Source of the DNA: Geodermatophilus sabuli | Lineage (GTDB): Bacteria > Actinomycetota > Actinomycetes > Mycobacteriales > Geodermatophilaceae | Direction: 5' to 3' | NCBI RefSeq assembly: GCF_010686765.1 | Contig: NZ_JAAGWF010000018.1 | Span: 1 to 64,000, forward strand | Length of the DNA stretch: 64,000 bases | In this document: one piece after another, positions 27,066-35,652 of the stretch | Layout of the letters: each line of letters begins with the position of its first letter | How positions within the stretch are numbered: the stretch's first letter is position 1 | Position numbers and translations under genes: made by a program | The notes under the pieces: model-generated | Seen by the model: only the letters and a program-made list of their open reading frames with translations | Told to the model about the DNA's origin: nothing | Databases searched by the model: none

Positions 27066-27836
27066 GTGGCCGACCGGTACGAGGAGCCTGATCCCGACCT
27101 GCCCGAGGTCCGTGGGGGTGCGGGGATCGTGCTGCCGGCCGGGCCGCCTGCCACCGGCCGCCCGGGTCTGGACCGCCGCCGGGTACTGGGCGCGGCCATC
27201 GAGTTCATCGACGAGCACGGCATCGGCGAGCTCACGATGCGCCGCCTGGGCGCCCACCTCGGCGTGGAGGCGATGGCCCTCTACCGCTACGTCCCGGGGA
27301 GGGAGAGCCTCATCGACGGGGTCGTCGAGAGCGTGATGGACGAGCTGTACGGCGATCCCGACGTGCTGCTCGAGGCCACCCACGGCTGGCAGGACTACCT
27401 GCAGCGGCTGGCCCACGGCGTCCGCCGGATCGCGCTGGCCCACCCCGAGGTCTTCCCGCTGATCGCCACCCGGCCCCCCTCGGCGCCGTGGATCCGGCCG
27501 CCGCTGCGCAGCCTGCGATGGCTGGAGTCCTTCCTGCAGGCGATGGTCGCCGGCGGGTTCTCCGACGCGTCCGCCGTGGTCGCCTACCGGGCCTACACCA
27601 GCTTCCTGCTGGGCCACCTGATGCTCGAGGTCTCGCAGCGGGGCGTGCAGATCAGCCCGGCCGACGCGCCTGAGGGGGTCGGGCCCGCCGACGACCTCAG
27701 CGACTATCCGACGCTGCGCCGGCTCAAGCCGCTGCTGTCCCAGGACGAGACGGCCGCGGAGTTCGAGGAGTCACTGGAGAACCTGCTGGAGCGCCTGGAC
27801 CGGCTGCTGGCGTCCACCCGACGGCGGCAAGATTGA
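27066..27836 (+). CDS. TetR-family transcriptional regulator
   Basis: A 256-residue repressor-type protein. The N-terminal helix-turn-helix reads DRRRVLGAAIEFIDEHG, ELTMRRLGAHLGVEAMALYRYVPGRE, typical of the TetR_C (PF02909-like) branch, followed by an all-helical ligand domain (about 110-250) with LIATRPPSAPWIRPPL. GAGGAGG five bases before GTG 27066 fixes the start. A perfect palindrome of the type bound by these regulators lies two bases past its own stop, upstream of the PRC-barrel gene, which may be its target. Confidence 0.9.
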   Translation: MADRYEEPDPDLPEVRGGAGIVLPAGPPATGRPGLDRRRVLGAAIEFIDEHGIGELTMRRLGAHLGVEAMALYRYVPGRESLIDGVVESVMDELYGDPDVLLEATHGWQDYLQRLAHGVRRIALAHPEVFPLIATRPPSAPWIRPPLRSLRWLESFLQAMVAGGFSDASAVVAYRAYTSFLLGHLMLEVSQRGVQISPADAPEGVGPADDLSDYPTLRRLKPLLSQDETAAEFEESLENLLERLDRLLASTRRRQD

Positions 27837-27837
27837 C

Positions 27838-27852
27838 GTTTACGACGTAAAC
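27838..27852. promoter_or_regulatory. perfect palindrome, likely TetR operator
   Basis: GTTTACGACGTAAAC has 7-bp arms around a central A. Actinobacterial TetR regulators often bind GTTTAC...GTAAAC sites. It lies immediately after the TetR stop and 110 bases before the PRC-barrel gene. That this TetR binds here is inferred from adjacency. Confidence 0.65.
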
Positions 27853-27961
27853 AGGCGGGCACTCATCAGGTGCGGCACCGTCGACGACCGCCACAGCGCG
27901 TCGCATCCGGTGGTGCCCCATCCGGTCGCACACCAACCATCCTGAGGCGAGGAGCCCCTTC

Positions 27962-28774
27962 ATGATCACGGACCAGGACGTACGTCGCGTCATCGGCAGC
28001 ACCGCGTTCGGCACCGACGGCAAGAAGCTCGGCAAGGTCGGCGAGGTCTACCTCGACGACGAGACCGGTCGCCCGGAGTGGGCGACCGTCCAGACCGGCC
28101 TGTTCGGCACGAAGCAGACCTTCGTCCCACTGGCCTCCGCTGAGATCGCCGGCGAGGACCTCCGCGTCCCCTTCGACGCCGACCGCGTCAAGAACGCCCC
28201 GCACGTGGACGTCGAGTCCGGCCACCTGTCGCCCCAGGAGGAGTCCGAGCTCTACCGCTACTACGGGTTGGACTCCGGCGTCGGCACCACTGACGTCACG
28301 ACGACGACCACCCACCAGGACCGTGACGGCGACGGGATCCGCGACGACGTCGAGGGCCGCACCGTCGGCCGCGACACCTCCGGCCCGACCACGGACACCG
28401 CGATGACCCGCTCCGAGGAGCACCTGCAGGTCGGCACCCAGCGCGTCGAGACCGGCCGTGCGCGGCTGCGCAAGTACGTCGTCACCGAGAACGTCAGCCA
28501 GACCGTGCCCGTCTCCCGCGAGGAGGTCCGGGTCGAGCGCGAGCCGATCACCGACGCCAACATCGGCAACGCCCTCGACGGTCCCGCGATCTCCGAGGAG
28601 GAGCACGAGGTGACCCTCCACGCCGAGCGTCCCGTCGTGGCCAAGGAGGCCGTCCCGGTCGAGCGCGTCCGCCTGGACACCCAGACCGTCACCGAGCAGG
28701 AGACGGTCACCGGCGAGGTGCGCAAGGAGCAGATCGAGGTCGACGGCGTCGACGGGACCGGTCGACGGTCCTGA
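27962..28774 (+). CDS. PRC-barrel and DUF2382 (YsnF/AvaK-type) protein
   Basis: A 270-residue, charged, soluble protein. Residues about 5-85 are a PRC-barrel (MITDQDVRRVIGSTAFG, KVGEVYLDDETGRPEWATV, TFVPLASAEIAGEDLRVPF). A linker (TTTTTHQDRDGDGIRDDVEG, calcium-loop-like DRDGDGIRDD) leads to a DUF2382 domain about 140-260 (RSEEHLQVGTQRVETGRARLRKYVV ... EEVRVEREPI). Such proteins are stress-associated and of unknown biochemical role. The upstream palindrome suggests TetR control. The following membrane protein is probably co-transcribed. Confidence 0.85.
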   Translation: MITDQDVRRVIGSTAFGTDGKKLGKVGEVYLDDETGRPEWATVQTGLFGTKQTFVPLASAEIAGEDLRVPFDADRVKNAPHVDVESGHLSPQEESELYRYYGLDSGVGTTDVTTTTTHQDRDGDGIRDDVEGRTVGRDTSGPTTDTAMTRSEEHLQVGTQRVETGRARLRKYVVTENVSQTVPVSREEVRVEREPITDANIGNALDGPAISEEEHEVTLHAERPVVAKEAVPVERVRLDTQTVTEQETVTGEVRKEQIEVDGVDGTGRRS

Positions 28775-28804
28775 CCCAGCTCGCCGCTCGAGCCAGGAGG
28801 ACCC

Positions 28805-29398
28805 ATGGCCAGCACTGACCACGGCGCCTCGGCCACGCGGGGAACCGCCCGCGATGCCGTCGATGCCCAGCACGACCGCTTCGGCGGCATCAAGTGGGGG
28901 GCGGCGTTCTTCGGCTGGCTGTCGGCGAACGGCCTCGCGGTCCTGCTCGTGGCCCTCCTGTCGGCCGGGGGCGTCGCCCTCGGCCTCACCCAGGGCGTGC
29001 CGAGCGCCGACGAGGCCACCCAGCAGGCGGACACCATCGGCATCGCCGGTGGGATCGCCCTGCTGGTGATCCTCTTCCTGGCCTACCTGGCCGGCGGGTA
29101 CGTGGCCGGCCGCATGGCCCGGTTCGACGGTGCCCGTCAGGGCATCGCGGTCTGGGTGATCGGCCTGCTGGTCGTGATCGCACTCTCGGTCGCCGGCGTC
29201 GTCCTCGGGGCCGAGTACAACGTGCTGCAGCAGCTCAACCTGCCGCGGATCCCGATCGACGAGGGCACCGCGACCACCGCGGGGATCATCGCGCTGGTCG
29301 CCGTCCTGATCGTCACCCTCCTGGGGGCGGTCCTCGGCGGCCGGCTCGGCACGCGGTACCACCGCAAGGTCGACCGGGCCGGCTTCGACGCCGCCTGA
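28805..29398 (+). CDS. four-helix integral membrane protein
   Basis: A 197-residue protein with four predicted membrane helices: LSANGLAVLLVALLSAGGVA, IAGGIALLVILFLAYLAGGY, a segment AVWVIGLLVVIALSVAGVV, and GIIALVAVLIVTLLGAVLGG. The N-terminus has the FGGIKWGAAFFGWL motif seen in actinobacterial proteins of unknown function; glycine-rich helix ends (AGGYVAGRMARFDGA, GGRLGTRYH) suggest two inverted halves. AGGAGG lies five bases before ATG 28805. It probably forms a transcription unit with the PRC-barrel gene, so a role in envelope stress is possible but unproven. Confidence 0.75.
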   Translation: MASTDHGASATRGTARDAVDAQHDRFGGIKWGAAFFGWLSANGLAVLLVALLSAGGVALGLTQGVPSADEATQQADTIGIAGGIALLVILFLAYLAGGYVAGRMARFDGARQGIAVWVIGLLVVIALSVAGVVLGAEYNVLQQLNLPRIPIDEGTATTAGIIALVAVLIVTLLGAVLGGRLGTRYHRKVDRAGFDAA

Positions 29399-29412
29399 GC
29401 GCCTGACACGAC

Positions 29413-29444
29413 GAAGGCCCCGCACCGGTCGGTGCGGGGCCTTC
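29413..29444. terminator. bidirectional terminator hairpin
   Basis: A 14-bp stem, GAAGGCCCCGCACC and its complement, around GGTC, sits between converging genes (membrane protein and M23 peptidase). CTTCCTCGT trails on the plus side and the A-rich ACGA lead gives a short T-run on the minus. Confidence 0.85.
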
Positions 29445-29464
29445 CTCGTGCGGCGACGGGGAAC

Positions 29465-30655
29465 TCAGCAGCCGCCACCGAGCGAGATGCCGTGCGCGCT
29501 CAGCCACGGCATCGGGTTGACCCGGTTGGCGTAGAGACCGCCCTGGTGGACCTCGAAGTGCAGGTGCGGGCCGGTGGACTGGCCCCGGTTGCCCACCTCG
29601 GCGATCTGCTGGCCGGCGCTGACGACCTGGCCGGCGCTGACGAACGACTGGTTGACGTGGCCGTAGAGGGTGATCTGGCCGTCGCCGTGCTGCACGTACA
29701 CGGCCAGCCCGAAGCCGCTGGCCGGCCCCGACTGCAGGACCACGCCGTCCGCCGGCACGAAGATCGGGGTCCCGATCGGGGCGGCGATGTCCACGCCCTG
29801 GTGCATCGTCCCCCAGCGGGCGCCGTAGCAGGAGGTGACCCGGCCGGTGGTCGGCATGCCGCTGGTGGCTGATGCGACAGCCCGGGTCTCCGCCTGCGCC
29901 GTCTGCTGCTCGCTCCAGGCCGCGCCGGGGTCGGCCGCTCCCCGGGCGGCGAGCAGTCGCTCCCCGACCTGCCGGAGCTGCTCCTCGAGACCGGCCTTCT
30001 CGGCGGCGCGGGCGTCGTACTCGGCCTGCGCCTGCGCGAGGTGGGCGTTGGCGGCCGCCTCGGCCTCGTCGGCCGCGCGGACCAGCTCGTCGAGCCGGGC
30101 GACGGCGGCCCGGGCGGCGCGGTCGGCGTCCTCGACCCGCGTCTGGACGTGCAGGTACTCCTGGAGCCGCTGGGCGCGGTGGTCGCCGATGACCTCCATG
30201 GTCGCCGCCCGCTGCAGGAGCTCCGTGGGGCTCTGGGCGTCGAGCAGCAGTTCGACGTCGCCGTAGCGGTCGTCGGCACCCATGTAGACCTCGCGGCCCA
30301 GGTCTGCGACGTCCTCGGTGGCCTGGCCGACGGCGGCCTGCGCGGCGGCCAGCTCGGCAGCGGTGGCGGTGGCCTCCGCCTGCGCGGTGGCCAGCTCGGC
30401 GCGGGCGACCAGGGCGGCGTCGGCGGCCGCCTCGGCCTCCACGGTCATCCGCTGGAGCTGCTCCTCGGCGGCCGCGAGGAGGTCCTGGATGCGGGCCACC
30501 TCGGCGGCGAGCTGCGACTGCTCGGAGGACGTGCTGGCGGGCGCGGCGACGGCGGCGGGCGTGCCGGCGAGGAGGCCGGCGACCGCCGCAGCGACGACGG
30601 CGGCCCGCTGGGGGGCGCGCCGCCTGCGGCGGGGGGAACGGGCACGGTCGGGCAC
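29465..30655 (-). CDS. secreted M23-family peptidoglycan peptidase with coiled coil
   Basis: A 396-residue exported cell-wall enzyme or amidase activator. An Arg-rich N-terminus and hydrophobic core (AAVVAAAVAGLLAGTPAAVAA) form a signal peptide cut after AVA. Residues about 45-245 are an Ala/Glu-rich coiled coil. The C-terminal LytM domain has the zinc ligands HQGVDIAAP (H and D) and HLHFEVH, plus GHVNQSF for the catalytic His region; the set looks complete, so it may be an active endopeptidase. GTG 30655 is chosen as it starts the signal peptide. Its leader carries a c-di-AMP riboswitch. Confidence 0.9.
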   Translation of the reverse strand: MPDRARSPRRRRRAPQRAAVVAAAVAGLLAGTPAAVAAPASTSSEQSQLAAEVARIQDLLAAAEEQLQRMTVEAEAAADAALVARAELATAQAEATATAAELAAAQAAVGQATEDVADLGREVYMGADDRYGDVELLLDAQSPTELLQRAATMEVIGDHRAQRLQEYLHVQTRVEDADRAARAAVARLDELVRAADEAEAAANAHLAQAQAEYDARAAEKAGLEEQLRQVGERLLAARGAADPGAAWSEQQTAQAETRAVASATSGMPTTGRVTSCYGARWGTMHQGVDIAAPIGTPIFVPADGVVLQSGPASGFGLAVYVQHGDGQITLYGHVNQSFVSAGQVVSAGQQIAEVGNRGQSTGPHLHFEVHQGGLYANRVNPMPWLSAHGISLGGGC

Positions 30656-30689
30656 GGTGTTCAGGCGGTGCAGGGTCGCCAAGGCGACT

Positions 30690-30860
30690 GTTCTCCCATC
30701 CTCGTGACCGCCTACCGAGTTAGCTGACGGGTTCGGGCCGGACGGCGCCCTACCCACCTACGCCCCCATGCGCAGGCAGGATTCACCCCAGTGGAACGGT
30801 GGGTCCCCGGTCCACCTCGGCCCGGACGGCGTCGGTGGTTCGGCGGGGCCTGACCGAGGC
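30690..30860 (-). ncRNA. c-di-AMP riboswitch (ydaO-yuaA type)
   Basis: On the minus strand the leader of the M23 peptidase contains the class hallmarks in order: GGGGTGAATCCTGCC, a GGGCGCCGTCCGG arm, then CCCGAACCCGTCAGCTAAC and GGTAGGCGGTCACGAGG, ending about 35 bases before the GTG. These match the ydaO/yuaA consensus, which binds cyclic di-AMP and in actinobacteria commonly controls cell-wall peptidases and resuscitation factors. The 5' boundary is approximate. By family precedent ligand binding lowers expression. Confidence 0.88.
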
Positions 30861-31295
30861 TCCTCGGGTTTCGGGGAGCACAGCCCGGCAAGGCCGTTGG
30901 CGAAGCTACTACGTGTGCACCCCGGCGGTCACGATCGAGTAACACCTGCTGCGCGCCTCCTTGCCCGATGGGGTGGTCGACCGCTACCGCCGGTCATCGC
31001 CCGTTAGCGAGGAGTGAAGTCCGGCCGTCGTGGCGATCGCCGGACCGACCTGCGCGGATGGCGCGATCGGCTCGGTGGGCGACGGAGACGGGTCCGCCGC
31101 CGGCCCCGGCCCGCCGGCGATGGCTCGCATCCGCTCGGGGACGGGATGAGATCCGGGACACCCGGATCGACACGCCGTCGACACGCCGGTGGCGTCGTTG
31201 GCACTTCTCGACACCGCGGCCGACTGCGGCGACCACCTAGGGTCGACGGGAGCCTGTCCCGGCGAACCGCGCCGGCCCGACTGCGGGAGGCGTGA
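30861..31295. other. divergent promoter region, M23 peptidase and PstS-like genes
   Basis: About 435 bases with no supported gene. It holds the promoter of the riboswitch leader (minus) and of the PstS-like gene (plus). A match to the phosphate box (GTTCA-type repeats) was looked for by eye and not seen. Confidence 0.4.
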
Positions 31296-32399
31296 GTGAC
31301 TGTCCGGAGGAAGGTCGCGTTCGGCCTCGGCGCGGCAGTGGTGGCCGGCGCCCTGGTCACGCTCGCCGGGTACGTGCCGCCGAACGAGCGCCCCCGGGCC
31401 GGTACCGCGAGCGAACGACTCGAGGGGGCCCTCGTCGGCGCGGGGTCCAGCGCGATGCAGGCGGCGATGCAGGGCTGGACAGCGGGTTACACCGGCGTCC
31501 AGCCGGAGGTGACCGTCGACTACGACCCGGTGGGCTCCGGAGGTGGGCGGGAGCAGTTCCTCGACGGCGGCGTGGACTTCGCCGGGTCCGACGCCCCCCT
31601 GGACGAGGAGGAGCTGGCCGAGGCGGCGCGACGCTGCGGCGACTCCGGGGTGTTCGAGCTGCCGAACTACATCTCGCCGATCGCCGTCGTGCACAACCTG
31701 GAGGACGTCGACGAGCTGCGCCTCTCCCCCCGCACACTGGCCGGCATCTTCGACCGGCGGATCACCGCCTGGGACGACCCGGCGATCGCGGCCGACAACC
31801 CCGGTGCCCCGCTCCCCCCGCTCGCGATCACCCCGGTCAACCGGAGCGACGAGTCGGGCACCACGCAGAACTTCACCGAGTACCTGGCCGCCGCGGCCGG
31901 TGACGCCTGGCCGCACGAGGCCAGCGGCGACTGGCCGGTCGCCGGCGGCGAGGCCGCGCAGGGCAACTCCGGCGTCGTCGGCGCGGTCGCCGGCGGTCAG
32001 GGGACGATCGGGTACGCCGATCTCTCCCAGGCCGGCGACCTCGGGGTGGCCGCGATCGGGGTGGGGACGGAGTTCGTCGTCCCGACGGCGGAGGCCGCCG
32101 CGGCCGTCGTCGAGGCGTCGGAGACGCTGGAGGGCCGCGGTGAGTACGACTTCGCGCTCGAGCTGGCCCGCGCCACGAACGGATCGGGCCAGTACCCGAT
32201 CGTGCTGGTGAGCTACCACATCGGCTGCGTGCAGTACGACGACCGGCGGACCGCCGAGCTGGTGGCCGACTTCCTCGACTACGTGGTCAGCCCGGAGGGT
32301 CAGCAGGCGGCCGCTGAGGTGGCCGGCTCCGCACCGATCTCCGACGCACTGCGGGACCAGGCCCGGACGGCGATCGCGGCGATCAGCGCGGCGTCATGA
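31296..32399 (+). CDS. pstS: PstS-like phosphate-binding protein
   Basis: A 367-residue periplasmic-binding protein of the PstS type. A short positive N-terminus and one hydrophobic segment (about 6-25) without a lipobox Cys suggest an exported or membrane-tethered form. Phosphate-site motifs are recognisable: LVGAGSSAMQAAMQGW, YDPVGSGGGREQFLDGGVDFAGSDAPL, PVNRSDESGTTQNFTEYL and ISPIAVVHN. The mature fold seems complete. No PstCAB or PhoU genes are alongside, so it either serves a distant transporter or a sensing role. tRNA-Met follows 63 bases on. Confidence 0.83.
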   Translation: MTVRRKVAFGLGAAVVAGALVTLAGYVPPNERPRAGTASERLEGALVGAGSSAMQAAMQGWTAGYTGVQPEVTVDYDPVGSGGGREQFLDGGVDFAGSDAPLDEEELAEAARRCGDSGVFELPNYISPIAVVHNLEDVDELRLSPRTLAGIFDRRITAWDDPAIAADNPGAPLPPLAITPVNRSDESGTTQNFTEYLAAAAGDAWPHEASGDWPVAGGEAAQGNSGVVGAVAGGQGTIGYADLSQAGDLGVAAIGVGTEFVVPTAEAAAAVVEASETLEGRGEYDFALELARATNGSGQYPIVLVSYHIGCVQYDDRRTAELVADFLDYVVSPEGQQAAAEVAGSAPISDALRDQARTAIAAISAAS

Positions 32400-32462
32400 G
32401 GTCGTGCGCCGGGCGTCCCCCGGACCGGGTCACCCGGCCGACGTGGCAGGCTGGCACCGACG

Positions 32463-32536
32463 AGGGGCGGTAGCTCAGCCGGTCAGAGCACGGGACTCAT
32501 AATCCCTGGGTCGTGGGTTCGAGCCCCACCCGCCCC
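32463..32536 (+). tRNA. tRNA-Met (anticodon CAT)
   Basis: Acceptor GGGGCGG pairs with CCGCCCC, D-stem GCTC/GAGC, anticodon loop CTCATAA (CAT), T-arm GTGGG-TTCGAGC-CCCAC, discriminator A and an encoded CCA (32537-32539). The first anticodon-stem pair (C-T) is a mismatch. Elongator Met is most likely; an Ile2 (lysidine) identity cannot be excluded by eye. It is the apparent insertion site of the mobile island that follows. Confidence 0.92.
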
Positions 32537-32556
32537 ACCACCTGCGAACACGCTGG

Positions 32557-33190
32557 CTGGTCGAGGACGGCGAGGTCCATCAGTCGCCCATGGAGCGCAT
32601 GCGCCCGCCCGCCTTTCCCGAGCAGCCGGTCGACGTGTTGACCGACGACGAACTGCGCGCGCTGCTGACCACCTGCCGGGGCAACACGTTCGAGAACCGC
32701 CGATACACGGCGATCCTGAGGATGCTGATCGACACCGGTATGCGCGCCGGCGAGCTGGCCGGCCTCTCGGTCGAGGACCTCGATCCCGAGCAGGCCGTCG
32801 CCTTCGTCCTGGGCAAGGGACGCCGTGATCGCGCCGCGCCCTATGGCGCCGAAGCGGCCGACGCACTGCGCCGATACCTGCGCGCCCGCGATCTCCACCC
32901 GTAGGCCGGACTGTCGGCGCTCTAGTTGGGCACAAGGGGCCGCGTCACTGACTCGGGCATCAGGCAGATCCTCGAGCGCCGCACGGCCGAAGCCGGCGTC
33001 ACCATGTGCACCCGCATCGGTTCAGGCACACGTACGCCCACACGTGGCTGGTGAGGGCGGCCAAGAGCAGGACCTCATGCGGCTCGCCGGCTGGCGCTCC
33101 CGAGAGATGGTCGGCCGCTATGCGGCGAGCGCGGCGGACGAGCGGGCCCGCGCCGCCTTCCGTCGCGCCCCCCTCGGTGACCGTCTCTGA
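32557..33190 (+). pseudogene. tyrosine recombinase (integrase) remnant 1
   Basis: A XerC/phage-integrase-like gene broken several times. Its N-terminal SAM-like domain is missing: the similarity begins WLVEDGEVHQSPMERMRPP about 20 bases past the tRNA 3' end. The first catalytic Arg is in [11 protein letters not shown]. The frame meets a TAG at 32902-32904, another TAG where Trp is expected before [19 protein letters not shown], then needs a shift to read [15 protein letters not shown] (HxxR box) and another shift to read [20 protein letters not shown], with the nucleophile Tyr. It cannot make an active enzyme. Confidence 0.85.
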
Positions 33191-33564
33191 CTCGGAGCAG
33201 CTATCGAAGGAGAAGCAAGCGGACGGTGTCCGCGACAAGCAGGTGACAGTCGTCGGCGGCAAAACCGAGCCTCCGGCACATGATGCTCTCAACACACAGG
33301 TTGTGAAGCCGCCGCGCACCTGGCGGGACGCGGCGACCGGTGTCAGCCCATCCCCTGCGGTGTGCACGCTCCGAGCTCGCTGGACGCGCGAACGACACCG
33401 GACAGCCCCGCCCCGCCGGTCACGAGGGTCGCGAGGTCAAGTCGCGCGCCGGCAATCTCAAGATCCGGCACAGGGCGAACGCCTCATCGCCTGGGGGGAA
33501 GGCTGGGCGCACTGACCGGGTGTGCGTTAACCGCCTCGCTGGGCGGAACTGCCGAGACGTGCGC
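33191..33564. other. decayed island DNA without a gene
   Basis: No gene is supported. The stretch between the two integrase remnants has lost coding character; short open frames have no recognisable domains. It is presumably eroded mobile-element sequence. Confidence 0.5.
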
Positions 33565-33941
33565 CCCCTCCACGCTGGGCACCTAGCTGCGCGGGGTGTG
33601 CCGTTTCCGCCGCTGGCTGGACACTGAAGGAGAACTGGAGAAGGCCCCGACCGACGGTATCGAGATCCTCAGCGGACTCGAGAAGCCGGTGCCCGTGCTC
33701 ACCGACTCCGAGATCGCCGCCCTGCTCAAGGCGTGCGCGGTGGGCCGTGGCCGGCCCGGGACCTTCGACCGCGACGTCTTTGGGTCGCCGGGACGAAGTA
33801 GTGCTGCAGCTACTGCCTGACACCGGTGTGCGCGTATCGGGGTTGTGCGGGTTGACGCCCAGCGACATCGACTGGACCGAGAGCTGGCTTACCTCACCGG
33901 CAAGGGCCTCCGCTTGCGGTCCAGCCGGGCGAGCTCATGAC
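33565..33941 (+). pseudogene. tyrosine recombinase (integrase) remnant 2
   Basis: A second, distinct integrase fragment. TLGT-stop-LRGVCRFRRWLD shows an in-frame TAG (33583-33585) where the family has Tyr. Then follow LEKPVPVLTDSEIAALLKAC, a frame change near 33780 to RRDEVVLQLLPDTGVRVSGLCGL (catalytic Arg, with Glu replaced), and another shift giving RELAYLTGKGLRLRSS before a stop. The C-terminal half with the HxxR box and Tyr is absent. Confidence 0.75.
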
Positions 33942-34251
33942 CCACACCGCCGGCTCAGCCTCGGTGACCGCCTGTGATCGCGGCTCGGGCCCCTGCGAGC
34001 CTCATCACAAAGGGACAAGGAGTTCGCCGGCTCATAACAGACCTCTTGCATGGTGCTGCCCAGACTCACCTGCCGTGGCGGCAAGGACGAGCCGACGACG
34101 GCATGTGCACACCCGCGTGCCGAGGCATGACCGACCGAAAAGGCCCAGGTGACTGATTCCGCAACGTCTTCTTCGTCCTGCAGGCGTTCTCAGCAGGCCG
34201 CATGATGTACCACGTAGCGTCGGCTTGAGATCTGCAAGGGATGGATGACTC
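33942..34251. other. island DNA without a gene, upstream of the orphan gene
   Basis: No gene is supported in these 310 bases. They should contain the promoter of the orphan gene at 34252. Composition drifts to lower GC toward the right. No att-like repeat of the tRNA 3' end was found here. Confidence 0.4.
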
Positions 34252-35652
34252 GTGACCCTTGATCTCCCCGACCCCCTTTGGTACCTCTCGCACCGAAGGT
34301 GTCAGGCAATCGTCGAGCGACACCAAGCCGAGTCGAGTCGAAGGACCGTCGACACGACAGTCGTTGCAAACGTCGACGCGGGCGTCGCGGGACTCGAAGT
34401 CTCGGCTTCAAGGAAGCCACCTCGGGAGCCGACCTCGCCAGAAATCGCAGCGAAGGCGACTGAAATCGTCAAGTCCCGGACGCACGCGGTACATGATGCG
34501 GAGGTAAGCGCAGGAACGTATGTCCGCGGAGTCTTCAACCTACACTGTCAAGACAAGTTCTTCAGTGGCCCATTGCCAGACCAGGCTCAGCCCGTGTCGT
34601 ACACCGCGACATTTCGAGATCCCTCGGGCGGCCATGTGCTCATCCTGTTGCTCGGGTCGAAGGCAAATCAAGACCCGCAGAATCGCGCCGGCCCCCCGGG
34701 TCGGTCGGTGAGCGATCCACGCGGGTTGTATGACGTCCTCCGCCGCATCGCTGAGGCTGATGGAACGTGGGAGCCATCCAAGGACCTCGAAGGGCGGGCC
34801 GAAACTGATGCGCGTCGACGCGCGAGGAGCAACGGCGCACTCATGGACGATGCCGTCGCCGCTTTGTACACCGGCGATGCGGTCGTGACGTGGCGCCGCG
34901 AGCTTGAGGTGCTATTTGAGGTCATTGATCGAGACAACGGTCGACACGTCTGGCGTGAGGGCGTCTTCGGTGAGCAGGTGAGGAAGCACTTCGACAGGGT
35001 CGTTCTGGGTACGCCTTTGTGGGTCGGCCAACCTTCCAAGCCCAAAACCACACCACAAGGAACTCAGCGACAGTGGCAGGAATGGGACACTGCATGCGAT
35101 CGCCTCGGGGACATGTTGCGGTATTGCAACCAACCCATTCGCAGCGGGATCACACGCGAGAAAAAGATCGCAGGGCTCCGCCAAGTCGCCATGTTGATGT
35201 CTAGTACGCAGCGTCGCATCGACTCATGGCAGTCGTTTGGGCAGTGGGCAGCAAGTAGATGCTATTCAATGCGTGCTGGACTACGTCCCGACATTCATGA
35301 TCCTGGCGCTGAAAGCCTCGATTCTCGCGGCCTCATACCGCTACGCAAGAGGGCGAGCTACGATGTCGGCTTGTTTCGGCGGCGTAGAGTCTGGCTTGAT
35401 AACGAGACAGAGCCAGCATGGAGCGCGCACAGTCAGGAACACGGTTGGATTCTGCGAGATCCCTATAGGAAGCGTTACGGCAATGACGCGGAAGGATGGG
35501 GAAGCGTCGTGGTCACGCCCGATGGCAGCCTTCATGTTGCGGACGACAACGGCCTCTTGGAGCATCGCTGCCGATCTGGTCGTGTGGAGAAGGCCTCCAA
35601 TTCGGTCTCGCGTGTGATCCTTCTGAACATTGCCAACTGGTATGCCGTATGA
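34252..35652 (+). CDS. orphan protein of unknown function in the mobile island
   Basis: A 466-residue protein I do not recognise. It has no signal peptide or membrane segment. Visible features are an N-terminal LWYLSHRRCQAIVERHQ, a mixed region with NLHCQDKFFSGPLPDQ and HVLILLLGSKANQD, a charged helical middle (ELEVLFEVIDRDNGRHVWRE), and a C-terminal Tyr/Trp-rich part with HGWILRDPYRKRYGND and VVVTPDGSLHVADDNG. The YLSxxR start and GSK segment recall, weakly, SAVMC3_10250/DUF7019-like proteins. Base composition is visibly less GC-rich than all neighbours and uses AT-ending codons freely, so recent transfer is likely. GTG 34252 follows GGGATGG. It is the only intact gene of the island; a phage-defence or element-maintenance role is possible but unsupported. 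Confidence 0.75.
   Translation: MTLDLPDPLWYLSHRRCQAIVERHQAESSRRTVDTTVVANVDAGVAGLEVSASRKPPREPTSPEIAAKATEIVKSRTHAVHDAEVSAGTYVRGVFNLHCQDKFFSGPLPDQAQPVSYTATFRDPSGGHVLILLLGSKANQDPQNRAGPPGRSVSDPRGLYDVLRRIAEADGTWEPSKDLEGRAETDARRRARSNGALMDDAVAALYTGDAVVTWRRELEVLFEVIDRDNGRHVWREGVFGEQVRKHFDRVVLGTPLWVGQPSKPKTTPQGTQRQWQEWDTACDRLGDMLRYCNQPIRSGITREKKIAGLRQVAMLMSSTQRRIDSWQSFGQWAASRCYSMRAGLRPDIHDPGAESLDSRGLIPLRKRASYDVGLFRRRRVWLDNETEPAWSAHSQEHGWILRDPYRKRYGNDAEGWGSVVVTPDGSLHVADDNGLLEHRCRSGRVEKASNSVSRVILLNIANWYAV

Noticed and set aside
30861-31295. Phosphate (Pho) box before the PstS-like gene
   Set aside because: No GTTCA-type direct repeats with correct spacing were found.
32590-32904. Short frame with [11 protein letters not shown] as an intact small recombinase
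   Set aside because: It lacks the N-terminal domain and the HxxR/Tyr half, and the missing parts follow in other frames, so it is a pseudogene piece.
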